In this document: in pieces, positions 1-12,591 of the stretch
Layout of the letters: the number at the start of each line of letters is the position of its first letter
Numbering within the stretch: position 1 is the first letter of the stretch
DNA from: Amia ocellicauda
Lineage: Eukaryota; Chordata; Actinopteri; Amiiformes; Amiidae
Assembly: GCF_036373705.1 (NCBI RefSeq)
Contig: NC_089858.1
Span: forward strand, 32,280,749-32,344,748
Direction of reading: 5' to 3'
Length of the DNA: 64,000 nucleotides
The notes under the pieces: generated by a model
What the model was told of the DNA's origin: nothing
Databases searched by the model: none
The model's input: only the letters and a program-made list of their open reading frames with translations
Program-made: the position numbers and the translations under genes

Positions 1-179
1 TCCTGCAGGATTAGTGGCTGCCCCGACATAACACAGACAGTCTAAATCAAATTTCTAGGTGTCCATAAAAAGATATACTCTTAAAATAAAACACAAAGTC
101 TGCACAAACATCAGTAAGGTTTCATGTTGAAAGTGACAGGTGAGATAAGAAACTGATAAGAAAACTGATGTCCCTTGTA

Positions 180-1741
180 GAGTGTGACGAGTGGTTTGAT
201 TGACAGGTATGTGCTAGTTAGGTTTGTTTCACAGGTTTGTCATCGGGGGGTGTTTATTTATTAAAATGTTTATCGTTCAGCTTTGAAGCACGTGTGCTAA
301 ACGTTAAAAGGAAATATATTATTCTCAAAGGATCTGGGTGGATTCAGCAGTGTTGACAATCTTCTAAGCGGTGCCCGTGACAAGGGGGTTTGTGTGAATA
401 GAGAATATGTGGGACCTTGGCTTTCGGATCAAGACGCTTAATGTTGCATAAGCTTGCGAGGGTGTGATTGAAGAGTGAAGAAACCCTCTTAAATTGTCGA
501 GAACGGCAGCGCAGGCGTTGTGTTGCACATGGAAAATAAGTATTTTATTCAGGCCTGCACAGAAGAAAAACAGAGTGAACTTGAGTTTAAACAGCTTTCT
601 TACAGTTCTCTTCCGGGTTTTACATTTTATACAGCACTAAACAAAAGGTGAATAATGTTCAATCAGCAGAGGGCAGTGTCCCGGATGTGCATGTGGATTG
701 GCTCAGCCCTCGCTTCTCTACTTCCTCTTCCTCCTTTGGAGTGTAGGGTTACCAAACAACGGGGGTGACGTCACTGTTTCCTCCGCAAAGCATTCTGGGA
801 TATGCAAAGGACTGTGGGGGGAGAGAGTGGTTCAACAACTATACAACAACATTTTATATATTCCATTCATAGAAATATATGTACATATTCATATATAATT
901 GAATATTTATGCAGAGCTGATGTCATTTATTGCATTTAAATTTGACAGGACCTCAGGTCTTTCAAAGAGAAACAGGACAGTTGTTTCAGACATTGACTGG
1001 CAATCCAATGGACCACTGTTTGACAGGTTTACAAGAGCTAAGTTTGATTGACAGGTTCGTTGGTGGTGTGCTTGGAATCTTAATATTTTTTGAGCAGCTC
1101 TTCACATAATTGTGTATTGGCCAGCTTGAGAGGCATGTTGGGCAGAGTGCGCAATGATTGATAGGAGCACATACAGGGAGAGAGTGTTACATGTATATAT
1201 AATTCAAATCCTTATTGAGACCAGCATGAGGATTGAAACAAGAGTTGTATTGAGTTGTAGTGAGGGTGTGGTGTGTGAGACCAACATGGTTGTGTAGTTA
1301 AATGTGAAAAGCAGGCAGCTGCTGCGTCAGCAGACAACTGAAAGAGGGAGAGATGTGTGAAAAACTGGATGAAAGAGAGACAAAAAGTTTGTCATTAATC
1401 AATTTGTTTATTAAGAAATCCCCAGTCAGTATACAAAGTTGTATCAACATTTTTTATACACACAAATTAAAACAGAAAAGAAAATAGAAAAAGGCAACTT
1501 AAAAATCAAAACTTGATATATTTATAGGGTATTGATCTTTCAGCACACTAATGTTGAAAGGAGGTCCCCACAGTGACAGGCTTTAGCACACAGTTGTGCA
1601 GTTCTGTTGAGCAGCATGTCCAACTGGCTTCTGTGTATGAGGCGCCATTAGGGACATAATTCACCCAGTGGTACATACACTACACTGAGACGCTGACACT
1701 ATATACTGAGATACACTACATAGTAAGACACATATACAATA
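180..1741. repeat. Unit A: left part of a block repeated at 22551-25900 and 62305-64000
   Basis: Stretches here recur nearly verbatim in unit B. Examples are the segment around 290-440 (compare 22620-22760), 960-1200 (compare 22800-23050) and 1200-1700 (compare 24275-24760). Part also recurs in unit C (62330-62700). The 1520-1700 portion is the left arm of the foldback element described at 24560. Compared with unit B, unit A lacks the 1221-bp Tc1-like insertion and almost all of the 17-bp minisatellite. No convincing coding sequence was seen. Bases 1-180 have no recognised content. Confidence 0.7.
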
Positions 1742-2574
1742 CACCGACATTATGACCACTCAGTGGGTGGGATATATTAGGCAGCAAGTGAACATTTTGT
1801 CCTCAAAGTTGATGTGTTAGAAGCAGGAAAAATGGGCAGCGTAAGGATCTGAGCGACTTTGACAAGGGCCATATTGTGATGGCTAGACGACTGGGTCAGA
1901 GCATCTCCAAAACTGCAGCTCTTGTGGGGTGTTCCCGGTCTGCAGTGGTCAGTACCTATCAAAAGTGGTCCAAGAAAGGAAAAGCGGTGAACCGGCGACA
2001 GGGTCATGGGCGGCCAAGGCTCATTGATGCACGTGGGGAGCGAAGGCTGGCCCGTGTGGTCCGATCCAACAGACGAGCTACTGTAGCTCAAATTGCTGAA
2101 AAAGTGAATGCTGGTTCTGATAGAAAGGTGTCAGAACACACTGTGCATCACAGTTTGTTGCGTATGGGGCTGCGTAGCCGCAGACCAGTCAGGGTGCCCA
2201 TGCTGACCCCTGTCCTCTGCCGAAAGCGCCTACAATGGGCACGTGAGCATCAGAACTGGACCATGGAGCAATGGAAGAAGGTGGCCCGGTCTGATGAATC
2301 ACAAGTTCAAGGTGATGACTTGGCCTCCAAATTCCCCAGATCTCAATCCAATCGAGCATCTGTGGGATGTGCTGGACAAACAAGTCCGATCCATGGAGGC
2401 CCACCTCGCAACTTACAGGACTTAAAGGATCTGCTGCTAACGTCTTGGTGCCGGATACCACAGCACACCCTCAGAGGTCTAGTGGAGTCCATGCCTCGAC
2501 GGGTCAGGGCTGTTTTGGCGGCAAAAGGGGGACCTACACAATATTAGGCAGGTGGTCATAATGTTATGGCTGAT
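1742..2574 (+). mobile_element. Internally deleted Tc1-like transposon, copy 1 of a three-member set
   Basis: The left end reads CACCGACATTATGACCAC and the right end is its near-inverted partner (GTGGTCATAATGTTATGGC). Both ends are damaged relative to the copy at 20748: the left lacks about ten bases and the right stops early. The element is about 830 bp, shorter than the 1.2-1.6 kb usual for Tc1-like elements in fish. The missing piece lies inside the transposase gene. It sits in unit A where units B and C have none. Confidence 0.85.
1876..2547 (+). pseudogene. Defective Tc1-like transposase
   Basis: The open frame starts [16 protein letters not shown] and carries the paired helix-turn-helix DNA-binding region typical of Tc1 transposases (about residues 1-110), then the first catalytic segment ending at SDES. 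After that Asp the reading jumps directly to sequence encoding [17 protein letters not shown], which is now in another frame. The block holding the second catalytic Asp is gone. The C-terminal end [18 protein letters not shown] returns in the first frame near 2540. The protein cannot be catalytic, but the DNA-binding half could in principle still be made. Confidence 0.85.
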
Positions 2575-2670
2575 ATGAGTATACTGAGACTCATACACTC
2601 TGTACTGAGACGTCTCACTGTCCAGCTCCTGTAACTACACAGAAGTATTAACAAGGTGAATACAAATGAT
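2575..2670. repeat. Unit A remnant carrying the first bases of a GAS8-like exon
   Basis: After the Tc1-like insertion a few 17-bp minisatellite units remain (2577-2615). They join abruptly to the start of the first GAS8-like exon and its upstream intron (compare 28890-28935: the CTGTAACTACACAGAAG stretch is shared). A deletion has therefore fused the minisatellite to the exon edge and removed the other GAS8-like exons seen in unit B. Confidence 0.6.
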
Positions 2671-3100
2671 TAGAGGTGTGCTGAGCGATTATTTAAATAA
2701 TTGACACAAATACGATTAATAATTTTGATTTATCGATTAATCTGTTAATTCCGATTAATTATATTTTTTGCATTTAATAATGCAGAAAAGGCACCCCCAC
2801 TATATAGTAAGTGATATTCTGTAACATTATCTCCAGTACTGGTTGATTTGTCTTACTCTGTTGATGGTCTCTATTAGGGCTGAACGATTAATCGAAATTG
2901 AATCGCAATCGCGATGTGGATGTGATATGAAAAATATGCAGCGAGTGTCCCAGAGCAAAAGCATGACTGCGCTCTTTGTGTGGCAGTCTTACTAACCAAT
3001 AGAGTGAGCGCACCTCTGTTCTCCCCAATCAGCGCTGCCCAGCCAACTGCATACACGCCCCCATTAAAAAACAAACAGCAGAGCGCGGTGGAGTGGGATT

Positions 3101-3415
3101 ATGGTGTCTGCAGAGTCAGAGCGATCATTAGGCGAATTAATACCAAAGAAAAACAGCATTTCGGTCATGTGGGATTATTTTGGCTTCGAAGTGACAGACA
3201 CTGAACAAAAAAAGGTCATTTGCAAGAGCTGTGTGGAATTGTTGCCAAAACACGTGGGAATACAGCACACCTCCACCAGCACTTTGAGGAGTGCGTTGCT
3301 AAAAAGTCGACTGAAACTAAGTACTGCCAGTAACACTCAGTCTAGTAGCAAGCAACAGCAAAGTACAATTTCAGAGTTGATTGCGGCTGTTACACCATAT
3401 GAAAAGACCTCATGA
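3101..3415 (+). pseudogene. BED zinc-finger fragment of a hAT (ZBED-like) transposase
   Basis: The 104-codon frame begins MVSAESERS and contains SVMWDYFGFEVTDTEQKK followed by ICKSC. This resembles the N-terminal BED finger of ZBED1-like hAT transposases. The expected later His pair is present only loosely (GIQHTSTSTL), and the frame ends after TPYEKTS. The RNase H-like catalytic region and dimerisation domain are absent from the rest of the element. It is a relic, or possibly an expressed DNA-binding fragment. Confidence 0.7.
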
Positions 3416-4835
3416 AGGCAGCAGGAGATAACTAACGCCATAACCCACTACCTCGCTAAAGACATAATGTTTTAGAGGGAAACCCAGATCTGCTGTATTT
3501 ATTCATTCATTAATTTAACGTGTAAATTGACACACGTTAACTGAATCGTATTCGCCGTCTCTGCGGATTGTCCTGCACACCATTCACAAAACACAGCCTG
3601 AAACACCGTCGAGCTGTTCATAAAATATTAATACAACCAGCTGCTACGATCCAATTATTATCCTTCAGTTTATTTTTAACTAGTCACGGCACTGCACCGG
3701 TCCTGTGAAATCCAAGTTTTTAATGCTAATTAATTGCTAATTTAATGATATTAACTGTAAGCAGTCATTGTTTCTGTACATGGATTTCACTCCATCCTGC
3801 TAATAAAACTGTAATTTCTTCATGTTCGCACACGGCACTTGAGATTATATCTTCCGACTTAATGTATCTGATCTCTTCTCTGTCTGTCTACAAGTCAAGC
3901 GCACATTTCCAATTCTGAAAGTGAATCATTTCCTCAGTGGGTGACAGACGCTTACAGACACGTCTGGCAGCAGATAGTTAACTGGCCACAAAACACGGAC
4001 ATGTCCAGACGCTTAGCCAGTGGAAACACCCATTTAAGCGTCCGGGGCCACCAGTGGAAACGGGGCAATAGTGTCTTTTAATGCAGTGACCAAAGAGGGG
4101 TTTAAAAACCTCATATTTTAGCCGACTTGCAATCATACAGCTGTACATTGAATGTAGGAATAAAGTTGAGACGGAATTGACACACATGGAATATTACGAC
4201 AACAACAGACTTGTGGTCAAGCAGGACGACCGAACCGTATCTGAGTCTCACTGTGCACTTCAAGCTGAAGACTCGCTGTCTGCAAACGGCAACTTCCCTG
4301 TAGAGTGTAGAAGGTTTGGGGGGTTTCAGCAAGTGATTTTAAGACTTCAGTTGGAGTCAAGATTTGTTCTGCACTTTATTTTGTAATGCCACTTACTGGC
4401 AGCCTTTACTGTGCGAAGAAAATGTTAACATGTACTTGTACTGGAATGTGTGCTGTGCAATATTTTAAGTGCTGGTCATCAGTCCTGACAGTTTTAGTTG
4501 ATTGTGAATATTTTGTGTAGCATTTGTGATCATTATTTTGTGCTTTGTGCTAGACCTACCTTATTTCAAAGTCAGAAGAGCTTGTTTACAGAACGGTAAG
4601 GTCATTTTATTTGTTCTTACAGGAAATTGTTTGCACTAGAGAAAAGTGAGTCTGTTTAATAACTGGATATTTAAAAAGAAATTGTAATCAATGTTGGAAT
4701 TAGTTAATATATTTTAAGTTATTTTTCTTGAATTAGAATGCATTCTGTAGGCAGCACTGACTGCATTTTAGCAGCAAGAAGCTAACCATCTATTGGCACA
4801 CTGCATCTGCTAGACTACAAGTTAGTGAAGGGGTC

Positions 4836-5314
4836 TGTGACGTCCTCTAGGACCAAAGGAAAGGATCCAAGTGCAGGCTTTTAGAGTTGAAGCAGATAAT
4901 CCAATAAGGGCAAAACGAGAGAGCATAAACAGGGACAGTCCAGGTCAAACGATCAAGCGAACAGGCTAGTAGGGAGATCCGAAAGGGGTAAACGAGAGAA
5001 GGAAGCAAGAGGTCAAAAATACACAGGAAGGCAATCAAGAAACAAGGCTGGGAAATGATCCAGGAGAGAATGCTTCACTTCACGATGAAAATAGGCAACA
5101 GGGGTTTTAGTACTGTGAAGGAGAGAGGGATTGAACAAGGTGAATGAAGGATTGACCAATGATATGAGAGGAGGACAGAACAGGTGCACCTGGTAGGGAA
5201 GAATGTGGAAAGACTGGTTTGACTGGATAAAGGAAAGGAGAAGCATTAAACTAGTATTCGGGAGAGGGAGACCTCTGGTGGTGAACTAAGGTAGAAACAG
5301 GGGAGACCGTGACA
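4836..5314 (-). mobile_element. Solo LTR nested in the hAT element
   Basis: The 479-bp segment begins TGTGACGTCC and ends CCGTGACA, the TG...CA form of LTRs. It is flanked by a 5-bp duplication GGGTC at 4831-4835 and 5315-5319. Read on the minus strand it starts TGTCACGGTCTCCCC, the usual look of a Ty3/gypsy-type LTR. No internal retroelement sequence adjoins it, so it is probably a recombination remnant. The superfamily is a guess. Confidence 0.7.
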
Positions 5315-5443
5315 GGGTCTACAGTTTAAGGCATGTTGTTCTCTAATTTAGAGTCTGTGCTGCACACTATTGAGAATATTGAGCTGAAGTTTGAGTTTAC
5401 AAAATTAGATATTTTCCCCAAATCACATAGCCCTAGTCTCTAT

Positions 5444-6124
5444 CTAAAATAGCAAGTCTCACTCAAACAACACATATCATTTTTTTTATTTATTCTTTTT
5501 ATTTTTATTAAATCAGAAAATGCTTTCTCACATAAATAACTACAGTACAAAATGTACTCCTGAATTTTTGGAAAGCAATTGTAAAACTTAATCATTGTTG
5601 TCACTTCAACCTACATGGATTGTTGCTGTTTGCTGAACAAGTGGAGCAAAATTCTTTTAAAGTCAACTCATTAACCTTTAAAGTCAATAACTTATTTTGC
5701 AAAAATAGTTAACAGACACAATTCACTTAAAACAAAAGTCTGTAGTACTGTGAGTCTTATAAATTATAGTTTAAAATGTTGCAGTAGTCTTGGTTTAAAA
5801 TATATAGTCTAGCTGCCTTAAGCCAGTATACCAGTGCTGCAATACAGAAGCTAACCCTATCATATCAGCTAACCATTACTAATTATTTTTAGTTTAAACT
5901 ACACCTATATGTCAAAAAGGACAGTACTACTGCTATTTATGGAACTTTAAGGGACAGCAGAGTAGTACTGACAATCTGTGTTACAGATCAATTAAAATGT
6001 AATTCTTAGATTTTTACAACTTATTTTAATTAAAGTGTAAATAGCTTTAAATTAACTTTAATTACATTTAATGTTAACTTTTATGATTATTGTGATCATT
6101 TAGTTCTAAGCTTTGCATATCTGA
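5444..6124. other. AT-rich interval with no recognised feature
   Basis: No coding frame, transposon end or RNA gene was recognised between the hAT target duplication and the inverted repeat at 6125. Confidence 0.6.
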
Positions 6125-6156
6125 GTATTAAAACACCAATGTTTCTGCTGAATTTA

Positions 6157-6203
<47 letters not shown>

Positions 6204-6243
6204 AATTCAGCAGAAACATTGGTGTTTTAATCCTGATATTATG

Positions 6244-6300
<57 letters not shown>
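6125..6300. repeat. Inverted repeat around (TA)n, followed by (TA)n
   Basis: The arm ending in CTGCTGAATTTAC (6128-6157) reappears inverted at 6201-6230, separated by about 40 bp of TA dinucleotides. A second TA run (6248-6291) leads into a CA run (6292-6317) abutting the Tc1-like element. The sequence could form a long hairpin and looks like a decayed palindromic element. Confidence 0.75.
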
Positions 6301-6315
<15 letters not shown>

Positions 6316-6318
<3 letters not shown>

Positions 6319-7536
6319 TCACCTAAAGGATTATTAGGAACACCATACTAATACTGTGTTTGACCCCCTTTCGCCTTCAGAACTGCCTTAATTCTACGTG
6401 GCATTGATTCAACAAGGTGCTGAAAGCATTCTTTAGAAATGTTGGCCCATATTGATAGGATAGCATCTTGCAGTTGATGGAGATTTGTGGGATGCACATC
6501 CAGGGCACGAAGCTCCCGTTCCACCACATCCCAAAGATGCTCTATCGGGTTGAGATCTGGTGACTGTGGGGGCCAGTTTAGTACAGTGAACTCATTGTCA
6601 TGTTCAAGAAACCAATTTGAAATGATTCGACCTTTGTGACATGGTGCATTATCCTACTGGAAGAAGCCATCAGAGGATGGGTACATGGTGGTCATAAAGG
6701 GATGGACATGGTCAGAAACAATGCTCAGGTAGGCCGTGGCATTTAAACGATGCCCAATTGGCACTAAGGGGCCTAAAGTGTGCCAAGAAAACATCCCCCA
6801 CACCATTACACCACCACCACCAGCCTGCACAGTGGTAACAAGGCATGATGGATCCATGTTCTCATTCTGTTTACGCCAAATTCTGACTCTACCATCTGAA
6901 TGTCTCAACAGAAATCGAGACTCATCAGACCAGGCGACATTTTTCCAGTCTTCAACTGTCCAATTTTGGTGAGCTTGTGCAAATTGTAGCCTCTTTTTCC
7001 TATTTGTAGTGGAGATGAGTGGTACCCGGTGGGGTCTTCTGCTGTTGTAGCCCATCCGCCTCAAGGTTGTACGTGTTGTGGCTTCACAAATGCTTTGCTG
7101 CATACCTCGGTTGTAACGAGTGGTTATTTCAGTCAAAGTTGCTCTTCTATCAGCTTGAATCAGTCGGCCCATTCTCCTCTGACCTCTAGCATCAACAAGG
7201 CATTTTCGCCCACAGGACTGCCGCATACTGGATGTTTTTCCCTTTTCACACCATTCTTTGTAAACCCTAGAAATGGTTGTGCGTGAAAATCCCAGTAACT
7301 GAGCAGATTGTGAAATACTCAGACCGGCCCGTCTGGCACCAACAACCATGCCACGCTCAAAATTGCTTAAATCACCTTTCTTTCCCATTCAGACATTCAG
7401 TTTGGAGTTCAGGAGATTGTCTTGACCAGGACCACACCCCTAAATGCACTGAAGCAACTGCCATGTGATTGGTTGGTTAGATAATTGCATTAATGAGAAA
7501 TTGAACAGGTGCTCCTAATAATCCTTTAGGTGAGTG
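6316..7536 (-). mobile_element. Tc1-like transposon, 1221-bp DD36E family, copy 1
   Basis: The terminal inverted repeats begin CACTCACCTAAAGGATTA and extend about 28-30 bp. The element has exactly the same length (1221 bp) as the copies at 23052 and 40738, with few substitutions. It is inserted beside TA/CA microsatellites; a TA follows the right end. Confidence 0.95.
6348..7388 (-). pseudogene. Tc1-like transposase disrupted by one nonsense codon
   Basis: Colinear with the 346-residue intact transposases at 23084 and 40770. Frame and length are kept, but codon 245 (CAG, Gln in both intact copies) is TAG at 6651-6653. That is the residue immediately before the second catalytic Asp (246). The product would end after 244 residues and lose the second Asp and the Glu of the catalytic triad. 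Only the helix-turn-helix DNA-binding half and the first Asp would remain. There are no indels, so the inactivation is recent. Confidence 0.93.
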
Positions 7537-7538
7537 TA

Positions 7539-9005
7539 TGATCAGAATATCAGGATGCCTTGTCTTTGAACTTGCTCCAGTGGTCAAACCTCTTGAAATT
7601 CTTTGGAATCAGGAAGTGAAGGTAAATCAAGTCACAGATAGCTAGATAATTGTATTGAACAATTATTAAAGCTCAGCTGTGGAGCAATAATAAATATTAA
7701 ACAGGTTTATATAATTTGAAGATATTTAATTAATTTTGAAAGACATTTAAAAAGGTTAGATTTAGTTATTTTTGTTATTATTATTATTATTATTATTTGC
7801 TTTTAAAAACATATAATAAAAGTATAATTAAGACTCAATCTTAAACAAATTATTATAATGATCTGGAGTAAAATTGTAAATAGTGTTTATTATGCCATAA
7901 ACTAATAGTGCTGTAGAGAACTGATACAAATCCAACAATTCTATGACTAATGCAGCGTGTTTTTTGTTTGTTTGTTTGTTTGTTTTTGACAAGTTTGATA
8001 GTGCTGGTAAAAGTCTAGGATTTGACCAATACTTGGTGTGAACACTTACACAATAACAGATTATAACAGTTTTTCATGTGCTAAATTAACATGTAATTCC
8101 TCGTATCAAACAAAAAAAAAACTGGATTTCACAAAAACAGCATTGTACTATATATATCGACTAACTTCTTATATGAATAATATTACTTACAAGTGAGAGG
8201 CGGTTGGGTGCCTCCTTTTTGTGGCGCTATTTGAGCTTTCCTTTGCATATGCGGCAGTGAACCTTGCGAACTGCTTCGCCCTCGGTCTTCTGGGCTGGTA
8301 ACAGTCTTGCCATGTTGCCGTCTTCTCGCTTGCCTCTCTCAACAGGTTTTAGACTGTTTAGTTTCACTACATTTTTCGCCCCATGAAAGCGCTTTGCTAA
8401 CGTAACAACATTGTGAAACCTGCAGGTTCTGGCGGGACGACAGGAGGTCTAAACAATATTGCCACAATGCTGCTGCTTGTACAAGAAGTACCGACAAATG
8501 AGCAAAATCATGTTTCGAATAGGGTTGCGGGGGTATTACTGAAATACGTCTGACTTCCAATTGATGCAAACGTTTGAAGTTACGGCCAATGATCAAACTG
8601 TCAGTATTGAAAGAAAAAAAACCAATGACATCAACGGTAAGAGAGCTGCACCGAGAGCACAGACGAACGAGTCGGAAAATGAGTGCATTGGACGAGATGG
8701 GGTAAAGTCACAGATCCGGGAGATCATTTTGTTATGTCTATGTAATAGAATTAGTTAGATTGTTTCTTTTAACAGCACAAACCGGCACAGATCGAGCACA
8801 AACGAATGACACCGGTTTGGAGCGATTTGAGCGAGATGGGGTGAAGAGTGACGTCACACAGCCCAAAAAAGAATGCGTAATATCTCAAACACCAAACCAG
8901 CACAAATGCTCATTTTTGCGGCACAAATCAGATGAGCACAAATGAATGGAATAGTTCTGGTGGATATTTAATTATATGGGGTGCCAACTTCAGGAGGTCT
9001 GCAGA
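7539..9005. other. Interval without recognised genes
   Basis: It includes short TTA/TTTG runs (7780-7800, 7965-7985) and two loosely similar GAACGA..GAGATGGGGTAAAG/GTGAAG segments near 8665-8710 and 8800-8850 that may be an old tandem duplicate. No splice-flanked exon or transposon end was recognised. The short frames here lack any familiar motif. Confidence 0.5.
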
Positions 9006-10013
9006 TCGCCAGCCACAGGCTGCGACAATCCGCACACTTGCGCTTCAGGCGAATCTTTGCCCGGGGGCAGAACAGGATCATGCGTCTGATTGGTTACTTG
9101 CCTTTACAAGGCGTGTGTCACGCGTTTGATTGGGTTATTTACTTCTTGAAGGCGGGACTTATTCCTAGGTTTCAACAATTTGAAAGTAACAACACGGGGA
9201 GAGAGGGGGGGGATAATACTGGGACTTGCAAACGTTATCCTAACAGGCTGTATTCTGGACTGCATCCATTTAGAAATATACATACAATATACATACATGA
9301 CCAGGTCAAACACTGTTAACTAATTAGGAAAGTATTGAAATGATATACAGAATACAAACATACATTATTATCATAGGCAAAATGGTTAATTTGATTCGCC
9401 CCAGAGACATTGTTTGTGATGTTCTAAGTCACCCTGGATGAAGGTGTTAGCTAAATTAAGTAATACGAATAATTATTTATAACTCAGAATGGTCCAAATG
9501 ACTGTCTTTGTTACTGGATTATCACAAAGAATACAGAGCAGACATTTTTATAGTTTGTAAGTATATTTCTAAATGGTGGCTGTGTTACCCACATCTTTTC
9601 CAAATAAACCATGTTGCTATAAGTCTACTATTCGGGTTTGAAACATGAGAGTAAAACATAAGGGAAGCATTTATCTTAACAGTAGGTGGCGCTGATATTA
9701 AGCATAGTCGTGACATTTCTCATTTACAGTAACTTAGGACGTGTTGATACCTGGGAACTCACACTGTACTTAAGAGATTTATAGGCTATTGATGTTGGCA
9801 GTATTAGATCAGGACACACAGTACATTATGATGACATATTGTACGCACAGAATGTTCTTATGGGCTTAAAATGCAAAAAAGAAATGCAAACCGATTGGCA
9901 GGATGTGTATAGCCAGAATCTTCTAAAAAAAGAGTGTAACCATCTCTACACAAAACTACCTTATATGCGGTGCATTTCATGGTGGTCATTTAGTTTCCCA
10001 CCTAGCACTGTTC

Positions 10014-10015
<2 letters not shown>

Positions 10016-10046
<31 letters not shown>
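10016..10046. repeat. (CA)n microsatellite, duplication copy 1
   Basis: About 14 CA units; the matching tract at 32136-32187 in copy 2 is about 26 units, a useful marker to tell the copies apart. Confidence 0.95.
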
Positions 10047-10052
<6 letters not shown>

Positions 10053-12591
10053 TTACTGCACACATTCACCAAAAATGTATAGCTACAAATAAAAGAGGTA
10101 ACAAACTGATTGCATTAAAAACAGTAGTAACAGTAGCTTCTTAATGCTACTCAGCTTTCCTAGTTCAGTGTGAAGTTTTCATAACAATCAAAACAAGTTG
10201 AACCACTATTGTATTCCATTGTCTTTTCATCGTCTTTTCATGCATAAACTTTAAACATGCTCTTTTTAAACAGAATGTCAGGCAGTCCACCCAGACTGGC
10301 ATTTCGCACAGCTACATATGTATACAAACAATATTAGCAGACAATATAGCTTACTATGGAAGCCAGCAGATGGAGAAATATTAAATACAAATTAATTGAA
10401 TCTGGAACCTAGGAGCAGAACAGGTAATGGATTAAACCCTTCACTGATGCCCCCAACCCCACCTGTACAATCATCACAATGCCCTGGTCAGATTTCTGTG
10501 AAGTTTCCCTTGTGAGCTGATCCAAGTCATCCTATTATTTATTCTTACTAGCGAATTGTAAAATAATTAACCCCCCCCCCCCCCCAATGAATACACTGAC
10601 AGATACACCGTGACTTTCAAAAGTGGCAGAATAAATTATTGCAGTATACTTTTAAATCCTCTTTCATTTCAAGGGGTTACTATAGAAGACTAAAGGAACT
10701 GCCCCTGTATTGCAAAATAAGGGGAACAAAAACTGAAGTGACACAACAACTATCTAAGTTGAAGACAAAATGTAGGAACTAAAAGGAAAATGTTTTAATA
10801 CCCAGTTTACATTAAGTTTTGTTCTTATCAGGTGACATGCGAGTTAACGACATGTTTTCCCAGTTCCATTCTTAAAGATGTTGCAAATATCTCATTTTGC
10901 TCAAAATATGATATTGTCCTCAGTTTCAATAATGGGTGCTCCTTCTCAGGATCTTGCAAAGTTTATACTGGTTTTCAATTCTATGTTGGAGATGATTCAT
11001 TTATCACAGTTAATTTGTAGACTCTTTTAGAGGGAGAGTAGTTGAGTACTGCCTAGACTGACAGGAGCATGGAAATTGTATTGTGTACATACCGCACATT
11101 TTCTTGAGCATTTGTCTTCTAGGACTATTGATTTTTCTCAATGTAATATGCTTGTTCAGTGGCAGTCATGATTCAAACATTTCTGCAACCTTGTATCAAT
11201 TTCAAGGACAAATAAATATATGGATTATTGTAATGCAGATAAAACATGTGCTCAAGGTGAACAGCAGGTGTTTGTAGCAGTTTGCTGACTGTCTAATTAG
11301 GACTTAAATAAATGTAGCTAATGCAGTAATATTAATGTGTTGAACCTGTTTTTGTACAGCATTGATGAAGAGAATTTAATTACACAACTAGACTTCTTAT
11401 CATGAGCTCAGAATTTGCAAAATTCCAACCTACAGATTAGTCAACACCCTTGTGATAAAATTCACAAACTTCTGCAAGCACGTAGGAAAAAACTAAAAAC
11501 TAAACTAAACATACTAGGCAGAAAGTCTTAAGTTCTGGTTCAAGGCTCTTAAATTGTAATCCTTTTTCAATAAGCAGCTAATCATGAAAACATTTGTACT
11601 TACATTTTACAATGTTACACACTCACTGGCTTTAATAAATGTCCTAGATATAATATACCATTTATGAATTCCATCATAATATAAATATAACAACCAGTTA
11701 AAATAAGCAGGACAATAAAACTGTGCTTCTTTTACTTGGATTGTGCAAATTATTTAGTCTAAAGTAATATTGAACAATTTATATAATTGTTTACGATTAT
11801 TACGGATGCAAGATTTTTATTTCTCTTCAAGTTACAGATTATCACACACTTCAAGGTTTATAAACATTTCAAAATTTCAAGAGCATTTATAAAAACAATC
11901 AAGCAATCGAAAAAAGAGAATATTAAATATAATATTTGTATCTTCCAAAAAGATTCTTCAGAAACATCTAGGTTTTACACTGTTTTCCTAGTGTTTGGCT
12001 GCCAGGGGGGAATGCTAATATGACAGAAAGTGAAGGCATTTCCATTGGGAGTGTCTGCAGACTTATCCATAAATCATATTTCGGCATTGGGAAAATATTA
12101 ATAATAATACATTATATTTCCTATTTCCTGATCTTACATTGTTAGATATTTACAGGCTTTATCCAGTGTACACTGACTACAAATAATATAGGAATGCAGG
12201 TGTGTTTTATCAAACTGTTGTTAAAATAAAAAAAGAATAAAAAGAATCCAGAGCCAACGAAGTAGACAGCAACAATACCATTATATCATCATCATTTTTC
12301 CTAGGCTCAGGTGGAATTAGTTACTTCATATTCATAAGTATGAAGTGGGAAACATTACAACACGTAATAAACCAAGAGCTGTGGGAGAATGAAGAGATTC
12401 AGTCCCTAAAATGTATCCAATTCGCCCTAATCACCTTCATGTAATGGTATAAACTGCATATATACTGTATATTATAAAAACAGAATGCTACAAGTTATAT
12501 ACAAGAACAAAAAGGACACTTCGCTTCATAGAACTGGTTCACTGGATGCCAGAGAAGAGTGCCGGCTGGGGTTGTGTGTTGTCTGTGGCCA

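Larger units (their letters stand above)
2875..5435 (+). mobile_element. hAT-superfamily DNA transposon, non-autonomous
   Basis: The ends read TAGGGCTGAACGATT and, inverted, TAGGGCTATGTGATT. They are flanked by a perfect 8-bp direct repeat GTCTCTAT at 2867-2874 and 5436-5443, the target-site length of hAT elements. Inside is a BED-finger fragment at 3101-3415 but no catalytic transposase. A solo LTR is nested at 4836-5314. Bases 2686-2790 just upstream look like another, older AT-rich hAT-type relic. Confidence 0.85.

Noticed and set aside
698-898. 66-codon plus-strand frame with a hydrophobic start
   Set aside because: No homology recognised, no splice context, and it lies in repeat-like unit A; treated as chance.
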